Program-made: the position numbers and the translations under genes
Shown here: piece by piece, positions 41,956 through 48,469 of the stretch
Layout of the letters: the number at the start of each line of letters is the position of its first letter
Numbering within the stretch: the stretch's first letter is position 1
The notes under the pieces: generated by a model
The model's input: the letters and a program-made list of their open reading frames with translations, nothing else
The model's database searches: none
What the model was told of the DNA's origin: nothing
Assembly: GCA_947476625.1 (NCBI GenBank)
Contig: CANJRA010000019.1
Location: 1 to 48,469 of the forward strand
Origin: Fidelibacterota bacterium
Lineage (GTDB): Bacteria > Pseudomonadota > Alphaproteobacteria > Rhodospirillales > Rhodospirillaceae
Reading direction: 5' to 3'
Length of the DNA stretch: 48,469 nucleotides

Positions 41956-42648
41956 ATGAAAGCCGGCGTCATCGTTTTTCCAGGTTCCAATTGCGACCGC
42001 GATATCGCCGTCGCCCTTGAACAAAGTATCGGCAAGCCAACCAAGATGATCTGGCACCAGGATACCGACATTCCATCGGACCTGGACTTGATCGCGGTGC
42101 CGGGCGGCTTCTCTTACGGCGACTACTTGCGGTGCGGCGCCATGGCGGCGCATTCGCCGGTGATGCGCGAAGTCAAACGCATGGCCGAAAAAGGCACGCG
42201 CGTATTGGCGATTTGCAACGGCTTCCAGGTGGTGACCGAAGCAGGGCTTTTGCCCGGCGTATTGATGCGCAACAAGGACCTGCGTTTCATTTGCAAAGAT
42301 GTGCATTTGAAGGTGGAAGATTCACAGAGCGCCTTTACGGCGAAATACAAAACCGGCGATGTCATTCGCATTCCTATCGCGCATGCGGAGGGCAACTACT
42401 TTGCCGACAAGAACACGCTGGATGAGTTGGAAGGCGAAGGCCGTGTGGCGTTCCGTTATTGCGCACCGGACGGCGCGCTGACGGATGCCGCCAACCCCAA
42501 CGGCTCGCAGCGCCATATCGCCGGTATCTTTAATAAATCGCGGACCGTACTCGGCCTCATGCCTCATCCGGAACGTCTGGCCGATTCAAAACTCGGCGGC
42601 AACGATGGCCGCGCTATGTTCGATGCCCTGGTGGAGACTCTCGCGTGA
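41956..42648 (+). CDS. purQ: Phosphoribosylformylglycinamidine synthase subunit PurQ (glutaminase)
   Basis: 230 residues. Class I glutamine amidotransferase: [29 protein letters not shown], nucleophile Cys in VLAICNGFQ, and His/Glu in MPHPERL. It supplies ammonia from glutamine to PurL. GAGGTGG near the purS 3' end serves as SD. Its TGA overlaps the purL GTG start (42645-42648). Confidence 0.97.
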   Translation: MKAGVIVFPGSNCDRDIAVALEQSIGKPTKMIWHQDTDIPSDLDLIAVPGGFSYGDYLRCGAMAAHSPVMREVKRMAEKGTRVLAICNGFQVVTEAGLLPGVLMRNKDLRFICKDVHLKVEDSQSAFTAKYKTGDVIRIPIAHAEGNYFADKNTLDELEGEGRVAFRYCAPDGALTDAANPNGSQRHIAGIFNKSRTVLGLMPHPERLADSKLGGNDGRAMFDALVETLA

Positions 42649-44840
42649 CCCAATCCACCAAACCGAAAATCACCGCGGCAGACATCAAGACGCATGGACT
42701 GTCCGACGACGAATACAAAAAGATTCTGGAAGTGCTGGGCGGGCGCGAGCCTAACCTCGTTGAGCTTGGCATCTTCTCGGTGATGTGGTCGGAGCACTGC
42801 TCGTACAAATCATCGAAGAAGTGGCTGAAGACATTGCCGACAACGGCGCCGTGGGTGATCTGCGGACCGGGCGAGAATGCAGGCGTCATCGATATCGGCG
42901 AAGGCTTGGCGGCGATCTTCAAAATGGAAAGCCATAACCACCCGTCTTTCATCGAGCCTTATCAGGGCGCGGCCACAGGCGTGGGTGGGATTTTGCGCGA
43001 CGTGTTCACCATGGGCGCGCGCCCGATTGCTAACCTGAACGCGCTGCGCTTTGGTGATCCGAAGCACCCGAAGACGCGCCATCTCGTGAGCGGTGTTGTT
43101 GCGGGTATCAGCGGATACGGTAACTGCGTCGGCGTGCCGACAGTCGGCGGGGAATTGAACTTCCACCCGAGCTACAACGGCAACATCCTGGTCAATGCCA
43201 TGACGGTTGGCTTGGCGCAGCAGGATAAGATTTTCTACTCGGCCGCCGCGGGCGCTGGAAATCCGGTGGTTTATGTCGGCTCCAAAACCGGCCGCGACGG
43301 CATTCACGGCGCGACGATGGCGAGCGCGGAGTTCGATGCTAAGTCCGAGGAAAAGCGCCCGACGGTACAAGTCGGCGATCCGTTCACCGAGAAGCTGCTG
43401 ATCGAAGCCTGTATGGAGTTGATGAACACCGACGCCATCCAATCGATTCAGGATATGGGTGCTGCAGGGTTGACCAGTTCGTCGTTCGAAATGGCGTCGA
43501 AGGGCGGCATGGGCGTCGAGTTGAACATGGAGACCGTGCCGCAGCGTGAAGAAGGCATGACGCCATACGAGATGATGCTCTCGGAAAGCCAAGAGCGCAT
43601 GCTGATCATCTTGAAGCCCGGCAAGGAAGACATCGCGCGCAAGATCTTCGCGAAGTGGGAACTGGATTTCGCCATCATCGGCCACCTGACAGATACCGGC
43701 CGCATGGTTCTGAAGTTTCACGGCGAAGTCGTTTGCGATCTGCCAATCGATCCCCTCGCCCAAGCGTCGCCGGAATACGACCGCCCGTGGGTGCCTTCGG
43801 TGAAGCAGCCGGTGGTTGCCGCGAGCAGTGTGAAAGACGTGCCGTGGCGCGATGCGTTGAAGACGTTGATGAGCTGCCCGGATATCGCCAGCCGCCGCTG
43901 GGTCTGGGAGCAGTACGATCATATGGTGATGGCCGATACGGCGCAGCGCCCGGGCGGCGATGCCGCTGTGGTGCGCATCCACAACTCAAACCGCGCGCTG
44001 GCGATGACGACCGACGTGACACCGCGCTATGTGAAGGCCGATCCGTTCGAGGGCGGCAAGCAAGCGGTTGCGGAAACGTGGCGCAATATTACGGCCGTGG
44101 GTGGGCGTCCCTTAGCGATCACCGATAACCTGAACTTCGGCAATCCGCAGAAGCCCGAGATCATGGGGCAGATTGTGGAAGCGATTAAAGGGATCGGCGA
44201 AGCCTGTAAGGCGCTCGATTACCCGGTCATCTCCGGCAATGTCTCGCTTTATAACGAAACGGACGGCAGCCCGATTTTGCCGACGCCTGCGATTGGCGGG
44301 GTTGGTCTGCTCGATAATTTCGACCAGATGGCGACGATTGCTTTCAAAGCCGAGGGCGAAACCATCTTGCTGCTGGGCCAAGCGGGCGACGGCTGGCTGG
44401 GGCAATCGCTGTACCTGCGCGAAGTCTGCGGCGAGGAACGCGGCGCACCGCCGCCGGTTGACCTCGCCCATGAACGCAAAGCCGGCGACTGTGTGCGCGG
44501 GCTTATTCACGGCGGCAAAGTCACGGCGTGCCACGACCTTTCCGATGGCGGCCTATTGGTGGCTGTGACGGAAATGGCGCTGGCGGGCAACGTCGGCTGC
44601 AAGCTTGAAGGTGTGGCCGGTCACGCGGCGCTGTTTGGTGAAGATCAGGGCCGTTATCTCGTGACGGCGAAGGATGCGGGCGCGGTTGAAGCTGCGGCTC
44701 AAAAAGCCGGCGTGACGGTGAAGCGCATTGGCGCGACCGGCGGCGCGGCTGTAACACTCGGCGGCGACAGCGTTGATCTCAAGGCGCTGCGCGCATTACA
44801 CGAAGATTGGTTCCCGACCTTTATGTCGGGCGCAAAGTAA
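42645..44840 (+). CDS. purL: Phosphoribosylformylglycinamidine synthase subunit PurL
   Basis: 731 residues from a GTG start overlapping purQ by 4 bp. Small-type PurL (no fused glutaminase), converting FGAR to FGAM with ATP. Motifs: [82 protein letters not shown], and the second half [16 protein letters not shown] and GHSSLS-type [14 protein letters not shown]. Length normal for this type. Confidence 0.97.
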   Translation: MTQSTKPKITAADIKTHGLSDDEYKKILEVLGGREPNLVELGIFSVMWSEHCSYKSSKKWLKTLPTTAPWVICGPGENAGVIDIGEGLAAIFKMESHNHPSFIEPYQGAATGVGGILRDVFTMGARPIANLNALRFGDPKHPKTRHLVSGVVAGISGYGNCVGVPTVGGELNFHPSYNGNILVNAMTVGLAQQDKIFYSAAAGAGNPVVYVGSKTGRDGIHGATMASAEFDAKSEEKRPTVQVGDPFTEKLLIEACMELMNTDAIQSIQDMGAAGLTSSSFEMASKGGMGVELNMETVPQREEGMTPYEMMLSESQERMLIILKPGKEDIARKIFAKWELDFAIIGHLTDTGRMVLKFHGEVVCDLPIDPLAQASPEYDRPWVPSVKQPVVAASSVKDVPWRDALKTLMSCPDIASRRWVWEQYDHMVMADTAQRPGGDAAVVRIHNSNRALAMTTDVTPRYVKADPFEGGKQAVAETWRNITAVGGRPLAITDNLNFGNPQKPEIMGQIVEAIKGIGEACKALDYPVISGNVSLYNETDGSPILPTPAIGGVGLLDNFDQMATIAFKAEGETILLLGQAGDGWLGQSLYLREVCGEERGAPPPVDLAHERKAGDCVRGLIHGGKVTACHDLSDGGLLVAVTEMALAGNVGCKLEGVAGHAALFGEDQGRYLVTAKDAGAVEAAAQKAGVTVKRIGATGGAAVTLGGDSVDLKALRALHEDWFPTFMSGAK

Positions 44841-44857
44841 AACAAGGCCTCCCCGTC

Positions 44858-45088
44858 ATGGCGATGAAGTCAGCCGATATCGAAGCCTTGATTAAGGACG
44901 CTTTCCCCGACGCCCAGGTCTCTATCGAAGACCTGGCGGGCGACGGCGATCATTATGCCGCGACCGTGGTGTCGAGCGCCTTCGCCGGCAAGTCGCGCGT
45001 CCAGCAGCACCAGATGGTGTATGCCGCCCTGAAGGGCAAAATGGGCGGCGAGCTGCATGCCCTGGCCCTGACCACCAGCGCCAGCTAA
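44858..45088 (+). CDS. BolA family protein (Fe-S cluster partner of monothiol glutaredoxin)
   Basis: 76 residues, with [39 protein letters not shown] and the conserved [23 protein letters not shown], including the His that helps bind a [2Fe-2S] cluster with a CGFS glutaredoxin. A monothiol glutaredoxin gene lies 100 bp downstream, so the two probably form the usual Grx4/BolA heterodimer in iron-sulfur and iron homeostasis. A second in-frame ATG is at 44864. Follows purL by 17 bp. Confidence 0.93.
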   Translation: MAMKSADIEALIKDAFPDAQVSIEDLAGDGDHYAATVVSSAFAGKSRVQQHQMVYAALKGKMGGELHALALTTSAS

Positions 45089-45188
45089 GCATTTGTTATT
45101 GGGCGGTTTCCGGCCCCATCTTGTGCTATCCGGCGATCAGCCTATATTCCGCCCATAGGCAGCAACGCCATCACAATCGAGGACCGTC

Positions 45189-45518
45189 ATGACCACTCCC
45201 GCTATCGAAGCCATCAAGAAAGACATCGCCGACAACGACATCGTGCTGTTCATGAAGGGCACGCCGAGCTTCCCGCAATGCGGCTTCTCGGCCGCCGTGG
45301 TGCAGGTGCTGACGCATCACAATGTGAAGTTCAAAGGCGTGAACGTTCTGGCCGATGACGGCATCCGTAACGGCATCAAAGAATTCTCCAACTGGCCGAC
45401 GATCCCCCAGCTTTACGTGAAGGGCGAATTCGTCGGCGGCTGCGACATCGTGCGCGAAATGGCCGAAGCCGGCGAACTGGAAGAGCTGTTCAAAGAAAAG
45501 CAAGTCGCGACCGCTTAA
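45189..45518 (+). CDS. grxD: Monothiol glutaredoxin (Grx4/GrxD type)
   Basis: 109 residues with the single-Cys active site CGFS at 31-34 in [34 protein letters not shown], and a helical C-terminus. The family binds [2Fe-2S] clusters with glutathione and passes them on with BolA partners; cytoplasmic. SD GAGG, 8 bp upstream of the ATG. The gene is 8 bp before the dioxygenase gene, suggesting cotranscription. Confidence 0.96.
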   Translation: MTTPAIEAIKKDIADNDIVLFMKGTPSFPQCGFSAAVVQVLTHHNVKFKGVNVLADDGIRNGIKEFSNWPTIPQLYVKGEFVGGCDIVREMAEAGELEELFKEKQVATA

Positions 45519-45525
45519 AGCCTAA

Positions 45526-46341
45526 ATGGCAGCGCCGCGCCTTCCGGTCCTCTTCCTCTCGCACGGGGGAGGACCGTGGCCGTACGTCGACCAGATGCGG
45601 CCGATGTACGCGAAGACCGAGGCTGCCTTGCGGCGTCTGCCACAACAGCTTCCCGCACGCCCCAAAGCCGTGTTGGTGATTTCCGGCCACTGGGAAGCGC
45701 CGGTATTCTCCATCGCGACCAGCCCGCACCCACCGATGGAATACGATTATTCCGGGTTCCCTCCTCACACGTACCAAATTCGTTACGGCGCCCCAGGCGC
45801 GCCTGATCTGGCGCACCGCGTTGGTGATCTTTTAGCGGGCGCTAACATCAAAACCGCGCTGGATGCTGAGCGCGGGTTCGATCATGGCGTCTTTATGCCG
45901 CTGGGCCTGATGTATCCGGACGCCGATATGCCGATCGTCATGGTTTCTGTGAAATCGAACTACGACCCGGCGGAGCATCTTGCGTTAGGCCATGCGCTTC
46001 AGCCGTTGAGGGAAGAAGGCGTGTTGATCGTGGGTAGCGGCCTGACCTATCACAACATGTCGGGCTTCGGCCGGGACGATTCCGCGCCGGTCGCCAAAGC
46101 GTTCACGCAGTACTTAGACGAAGCGATCACCGGCGCTGACGCACGCGCGCGGGAAGAGATGCTATTGCGGTGGACGAGCGGTCCTTCGGCACGGCTGGCC
46201 CATCCGCGCGAGGATCACTTGATGCCCCTGTTAACAGCAGCGGGCGCGGCAGGCGACGATAAGGGACGCGTGCTTATCTCTGAAACCGTGATGAAGATCC
46301 CCATGACGTCGTATGTTTTTGGTGACGTCCGTATCGACTAG
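45526..46341 (+). CDS. DODA-type extradiol aromatic ring-opening dioxygenase family (LigB domain)
   Basis: 271 residues. LigB/DODA features: FLSHGGGPW (His ligand), VISGHWEAP (His ligand), FDHGVFMPLGLM, and GSGLTYHNM, REDHLMPL. E. coli YgiD belongs here and opens DOPA-type catechols. The true substrate is not predictable. The gene follows grxD at 8 bp and is the last housekeeping-like gene before the accessory patch. Confidence 0.9.
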   Translation: MAAPRLPVLFLSHGGGPWPYVDQMRPMYAKTEAALRRLPQQLPARPKAVLVISGHWEAPVFSIATSPHPPMEYDYSGFPPHTYQIRYGAPGAPDLAHRVGDLLAGANIKTALDAERGFDHGVFMPLGLMYPDADMPIVMVSVKSNYDPAEHLALGHALQPLREEGVLIVGSGLTYHNMSGFGRDDSAPVAKAFTQYLDEAITGADARAREEMLLRWTSGPSARLAHPREDHLMPLLTAAGAAGDDKGRVLISETVMKIPMTSYVFGDVRID

Positions 46342-46366
46342 AGCTCACCTATTCCCAGCCTGCGAG

Positions 46367-46385
46367 AAATGGTGCCCGGGGACGG
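46367..46385. repeat. 19-bp direct repeat, left copy; tRNA-Phe 3'-end-like
   Basis: AAATGGTGCCCGGGGACGG occurs here and again at 48048-48066. Reverse-complemented, the core is CCGTCCCCGGGCACCA, which is what the T-stem 3' strand, acceptor strand (CCCGGGC), discriminator A and CCA of a tRNA starting GCCCGGG (tRNA-Phe in many alphaproteobacteria) look like. The two copies flank the third accessory patch, as attL/attR would. No complete tRNA gene is adjacent. Confidence 0.6.
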
Positions 46386-46508
46386 CGTGTCATAAAATAT
46401 ATAGATCAATGACTTAGCGGCGAGTGCGACACATCCATTTCCCGCATTTTGTTTACGTATTCAGACTATTTGTCGCACCAATCTAGCAGTGCTTCGCTGG
46501 CCTCTGCC

Positions 46509-47015
46509 CTACTGCAGGTTCTTAACCTCAATGTCGAGAACGAGTTTATTGAAGGCATAGTCATTTGGCAAAGACGGCACGTCCGTGGATTTTGTAGCCA
46601 CATCGACGACTGTAAACTTCAAACTTAGCTTTCGATTTTTAATAACAATATTTCTCGTCGCTCCGAATGTTGACCCGTTGGGTCCGCTCTTAAATTCTGA
46701 AGCCGCAAACATGTATTGTTGATAACCATGCCATCTATATGGAGGTTCAAGGAGGTTGCGTGCCTCCCGCGCAGCGCCAGGACGACGCATCACCACATCA
46801 ATCCCGACAATATTGTTTTTTATATCCAGCGACGGCTCCAATACCAGTACGTAGGCTGCACTACCATTCCCGGCTTCGACTGTCAGCGTCGGCCAAGCAC
46901 ACTGCGTCGCGGAGTATTCTAACATACCGTGCAATGGCTGAATTTGCGCCTTGGCGCTCACCATGAATAGCAACAGAGCAAGGATGACAAAACACCCGCG
47001 CGCAAAGAGTCTCAT
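46509..47015 (-). CDS. Secreted small protein, candidate immunity partner of toxin-like copy B
   Basis: 168 residues from ATG 47015, where a signal peptide begins (MRLFARGCFVILALLLFMVSAKA). The open frame extends to a TTG at 47069 overlapping the toxin-like gene, but the signal-peptide start is preferred. The mature protein (QIQPLHGMLEYSATQCAW..., VLVLEPSLDIKNNIVGIDVV, KLSLKFTVVDVA) looks beta-rich; no family is recognised. It starts 19 bp after the end of the toxin-like gene, on the same strand, mirroring the partner of copy A. Immunity function is inferred only from that arrangement. Confidence 0.65.
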   Translation of the reverse strand: MRLFARGCFVILALLLFMVSAKAQIQPLHGMLEYSATQCAWPTLTVEAGNGSAAYVLVLEPSLDIKNNIVGIDVVMRRPGAAREARNLLEPPYRWHGYQQYMFAASEFKSGPNGSTFGATRNIVIKNRKLSLKFTVVDVATKSTDVPSLPNDYAFNKLVLDIEVKNLQ

Positions 47016-47034
47016 CCATTGCAAACGACGACGT

Positions 47035-47784
47035 CTAAATTCTGGCGTCCCAACGTCTTGCCTCCTCAACCGTCTCGAACCAAACGTCTAGGTGGTTACC
47101 CTTTATCGCCGTGCCCGTGTCGTTGACTATACCCCAGCCATATCCCGGCACGTACATTTTGGTTCCAAATTTATAAGCGGGCGGCGCAGCAATCGTGCCT
47201 GGACCAGCTATCGTTCGCCCGGCTGTTTCTCCATAGCCCGGATCTCCCGGTCTCTTACCGGTGCTTTCAGGACCATTGGTGTAAGCTGTCACGTTCATTT
47301 GCACGACCTTATAGCCGTTTGGACATTCGCTCGTAGCGGCTCCGTTTGACGGATCTGTCTGCGCGGGCGTATTTGTCCCTGGTCCAGTTGCCGGGGTCTG
47401 CGCTTCATCGGCCTCACCGCCATCATTCCCGAAAAACCCAGTGGCTCCATTACCGAAGCCGTCAAACCAGAACTCTGGTGCCCCTGTATTAGGGTTGATA
47501 CGGTTCTTGGCGTTGCCGATGCTGAGTTTCTCAAGCGGGATATTGTGCTCCGTCGCTGCCCGGCTTAACGCGGCCATAAATTCTGGCGTTTGCAATTGGC
47601 GCGGCACAACTAATTCGCCAGGCGTAACGTGGGCAATTTCGGTGTCGTTGCCGCGACCTTGGGCAGCAAGCTCACGCGCCTGGCGCACCTGACGGCGATG
47701 CTCGGCGACACGCTTTTTCTCGCGCTCAATGGCCTGTGCTATCGTGAGTGCGCCAGGGCTCGAATTGTGGAAACGTTCGGCCAT
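47035..47784 (-). CDS. Toxin-like protein copy B: shared N-terminal module + 3D-type peptidoglycan hydrolase domain
   Basis: 249 residues from ATG 47784, with SD GGAG 8 bp upstream; an ATG at 47799 is also in frame. Residues 1-108 are the module shared with the gene at 10859, running from RFHNSSPGALTIAQAIE through GRGNDTEIAHVTPGELVVP to RINPNTGAPEFWFD. After a Gly/Ala/Thr-rich linker, residues about 160-249 form a 3D (Asp-Asp-Asp) domain: MNVTAYTNGPESTGKRPGD, FGTKMYVPGYGWGIVNDTG, GNHLDVWFETVEEARRW. Of the three Asp residues two are seen (NDTG, HLDVW); the one expected in the AVDP-like segment is replaced (IAAPP). No signal peptide is visible, so export would need a secretion system or phage-like lysis. 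Intact here, unlike copy A. Confidence 0.85.
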   Translation of the reverse strand: MAERFHNSSPGALTIAQAIEREKKRVAEHRRQVRQARELAAQGRGNDTEIAHVTPGELVVPRQLQTPEFMAALSRAATEHNIPLEKLSIGNAKNRINPNTGAPEFWFDGFGNGATGFFGNDGGEADEAQTPATGPGTNTPAQTDPSNGAATSECPNGYKVVQMNVTAYTNGPESTGKRPGDPGYGETAGRTIAGPGTIAAPPAYKFGTKMYVPGYGWGIVNDTGTAIKGNHLDVWFETVEEARRWDARI

Positions 47785-47929
47785 AAAAAATTTCTCCATA
47801 AGAATGACGACAAAAACGAACTGTCATTCCGGAATAGATTTTTGAATTCTCACGTCAAGCAAGCCGTGTTTGCCTTGCCCTTTCATTGACTTGAGGAGAT
47901 GTGAACAGCGGGACCACCTATCTCACAGG

Positions 47930-48019
47930 GTGCGATTCCAGTTCTGGGCACCACTCGCGTTGAAATTCCACGACTATTTGCAAGGTGCGACAATTCAAAT
48001 TGTCTCACCGGAATCGCAC
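47930..48019. repeat. Nested inverted repeats
   Basis: Outer arms GTGCGATTCC (47930-47939) and GGAATCGCAC (48010-48019) are perfect over 10 bp. Inside, GGTGCGACAATT (47984-47995) and AATTGTCTCACC (47998-48009) pair with one mismatch around a 2-base loop. All four share GTGCGA/TCGCAC-type ends. Such a structure could be a transposon end remnant, a site for an integrase or a paired operator for the toxin-like gene. No transposase is seen with it. Confidence 0.6.
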
Positions 48020-48047
48020 AGTTTTTGAATATCAATAGCTTGGAGGA

Positions 48048-48066
48048 AAATGGTGCCCGGGGACGG
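48048..48066. repeat. 19-bp direct repeat, right copy; tRNA-Phe 3'-end-like
   Basis: AAATGGTGCCCGGGGACGG, identical to 46367-46385. Here the match to a reverse-complemented tRNA 3' half extends a few bases more (GGAGTCG, where a tRNA would read GGAATCGAAC). Together with the left copy it brackets 1.7 kb containing toxin-like copy B and its partner. Confidence 0.6.
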
Positions 48067-48290
48067 AGTCGCATTCTCGATACTTTATGGGGTCCATATT
48101 TAGTTTCGAGTGGCTATATGAAGCCCCATTTTATCCGCAAAAAGCCAACTCACAGTAGGGTGCGGCGGCGCATCGCGTTACCTATGGGTGATACATCGGA
48201 GATTCATCAGCACGGCGTTCGGCCCTTAAGACTTTGATTACGCATGGGGGTCAAAGGTGATGCTCCACGCTCGTGACTTAGGGGTTTTCG

Positions 48291-48401
48291 ATGTTTGCGG
48301 ATCTGAGCTTTCTGATTGTCGATGACGACGAAACCACAATAGAGAGTCTGACGCTTTTGCTGACGCGATTGGGCTCGGACGGTAATCCTCCCCTGGACTA
48401 G
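48291..48401 (+). pseudogene. N-terminal fragment of a response-regulator receiver domain, cut by an IS element
   Basis: ATG 48291 opens MFADLSFLIVDDDETTIESLTLLLTRLGSDG, a CheY-like receiver start with the acidic triplet DDD following a hydrophobic strand and a first helix ending LTRLG. After about 30 residues the sequence becomes NPPLD and stops at 48399-48401. The break coincides with the left end of an IS3-type element, so the gene was inactivated by insertion. The remainder would lie beyond the element outside the window. Partner kinase unknown. Confidence 0.7.
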
Positions 48402-48469
48402 CGGTATTTGAAGGTAGAATTTTCTCGGCAATAGCATCGAGGAGATTCTGATGAGGAAGAGCAGATTTA
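48381..48469 (+). mobile_element. IS3-family insertion sequence, left end (runs off window)
   Basis: From about 48381 the sequence changes from receiver domain to TCCTCCCCTGGACTAGCGG, then a non-coding leader and an ATG at 48451 after GGAG, opening MRKSRF, the usual start of IS3-family OrfA transposase proteins (MRKSRFTEEQI in family members). The left terminal repeat is likely near 48381-48400, but its exact first base and the target duplication cannot be fixed without the right end. Confidence 0.65.
48451..48469 (+). CDS. IS3-family transposase OrfA, first six codons
   Basis: ATG at 48451 preceded by GAGGAG at 8-9 bp, encoding MRKSRF before the window ends. The residues match the common N-terminus of IS3-family OrfA, a helix-turn-helix DNA-binding protein that is fused to OrfB by programmed frameshifting. 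Only six residues are present, so subgroup cannot be assigned. Confidence 0.6.

Larger units (their letters stand above)
47785..48290. other. Intergenic region upstream of toxin-like copy B
   Basis: No convincing gene. It holds the promoter of the toxin-like gene (leftward), an extended inverted-repeat structure at 47930-48019, the right copy of the 19-bp direct repeat at 48048-48066, and about 220 bp of unassigned sequence before the receiver-domain fragment. Short plus-strand frames at 48025-48237 have no protein character. Several GTGCGA/TCGCAC motifs are scattered in this region and on the far side of the gene near 46426 and 46479. Confidence 0.45.

Noticed and set aside
1-48469. CRISPR arrays, complete tRNA genes, replication origin
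   Set aside because: No regularly spaced repeats of CRISPR type, no complete cloverleaf and no cluster of DnaA boxes were noticed on reading either strand.

Overview
The window is chromosomal DNA from an alphaproteobacterium. Evidence is the alphaproteobacterial 16S 5' end at the left edge, the block clpB-DUF4167-prmC-prfA-hisS-ispG...rodZ-ptsP-(nitronate monooxygenase)-lysC/ubiG, the block DUF1178-nitrilase-grxC-comF/NDUFAF5-like-sfsA-map-radC, the block purB...zeta (DUF1476)-purC-purS-purQ-purL-bolA-grxD, and a GTTC-N7-GTTC type LexA box. I cannot name genus or order from the sequence alone.

Layout. 1-506: start of a 16S gene reading left, with leader and promoter. 921-2291: secreted M23 peptidase, convergent with a leftward housekeeping run from 10.5 to 2.3 kb (ispG, hisS, prfA, prmC, DUF4167, clpB; clpB has a sigma-32-like promoter). 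10.6-13.1 kb: AT-richer accessory island between ispG and rodZ, with a broken toxin-like gene, a coupled secreted protein and small membrane/secreted proteins. 13.2-19.7 kb: rodZ, ptsP, nitronate monooxygenase, lysC, ubiG. 19.8-21.0 kb: second accessory patch with a toxin remnant and two membrane proteins. 21.1-29.2 kb: DUF1178, a PadR/DUF1700/GIN envelope module, nitrilase-like hydrolase, glutaredoxin, formyltransferase-like protein, broken comF, NDUFAF5-like methyltransferase, sfsA, map and a frameshifted radC behind an SOS box. 29.2-31.1 kb: soxCD-like sulfur oxidation pair bracketed by radC sequence. 31.1-37.3 kb: unknown small protein, alcohol dehydrogenase/HxlR pair, bactofilin-like membrane protein, and an LPG-synthase-TM/STELLO/glycosyltransferase operon (last gene interrupted). 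37.4-46.3 kb: purine biosynthesis genes with bolA, grxD and a DODA-type dioxygenase. 46.3-48.5 kb: third accessory patch with an intact toxin-like gene and its secreted partner, flanked by 19-bp direct repeats that look like a tRNA-Phe 3' end, then a receiver-domain fragment cut by an IS3-family element that runs off the window.

The most interesting signal is a modular family seen twice. An N-terminal module of about 108 residues (83 of 108 identical between copies by my hand alignment) is joined to unrelated, apparently cell-wall-active C-terminal domains. Each gene is followed directly by a small signal-peptide protein. This is the architecture of effector/immunity pairs acting in the periplasm. 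A third patch carries a remnant of a papain-like toxin C-terminus followed by membrane proteins.

A second theme is gene decay. Toxin-like copy A, comF, radC, a glycosyltransferase, a class I methyltransferase and a TANGO2/NRDE gene carry internal stops or frameshifts, while all the long essential genes read cleanly. That distribution argues for real pseudogenes more than for uniform sequencing error, though read-level checks would be needed to settle it.
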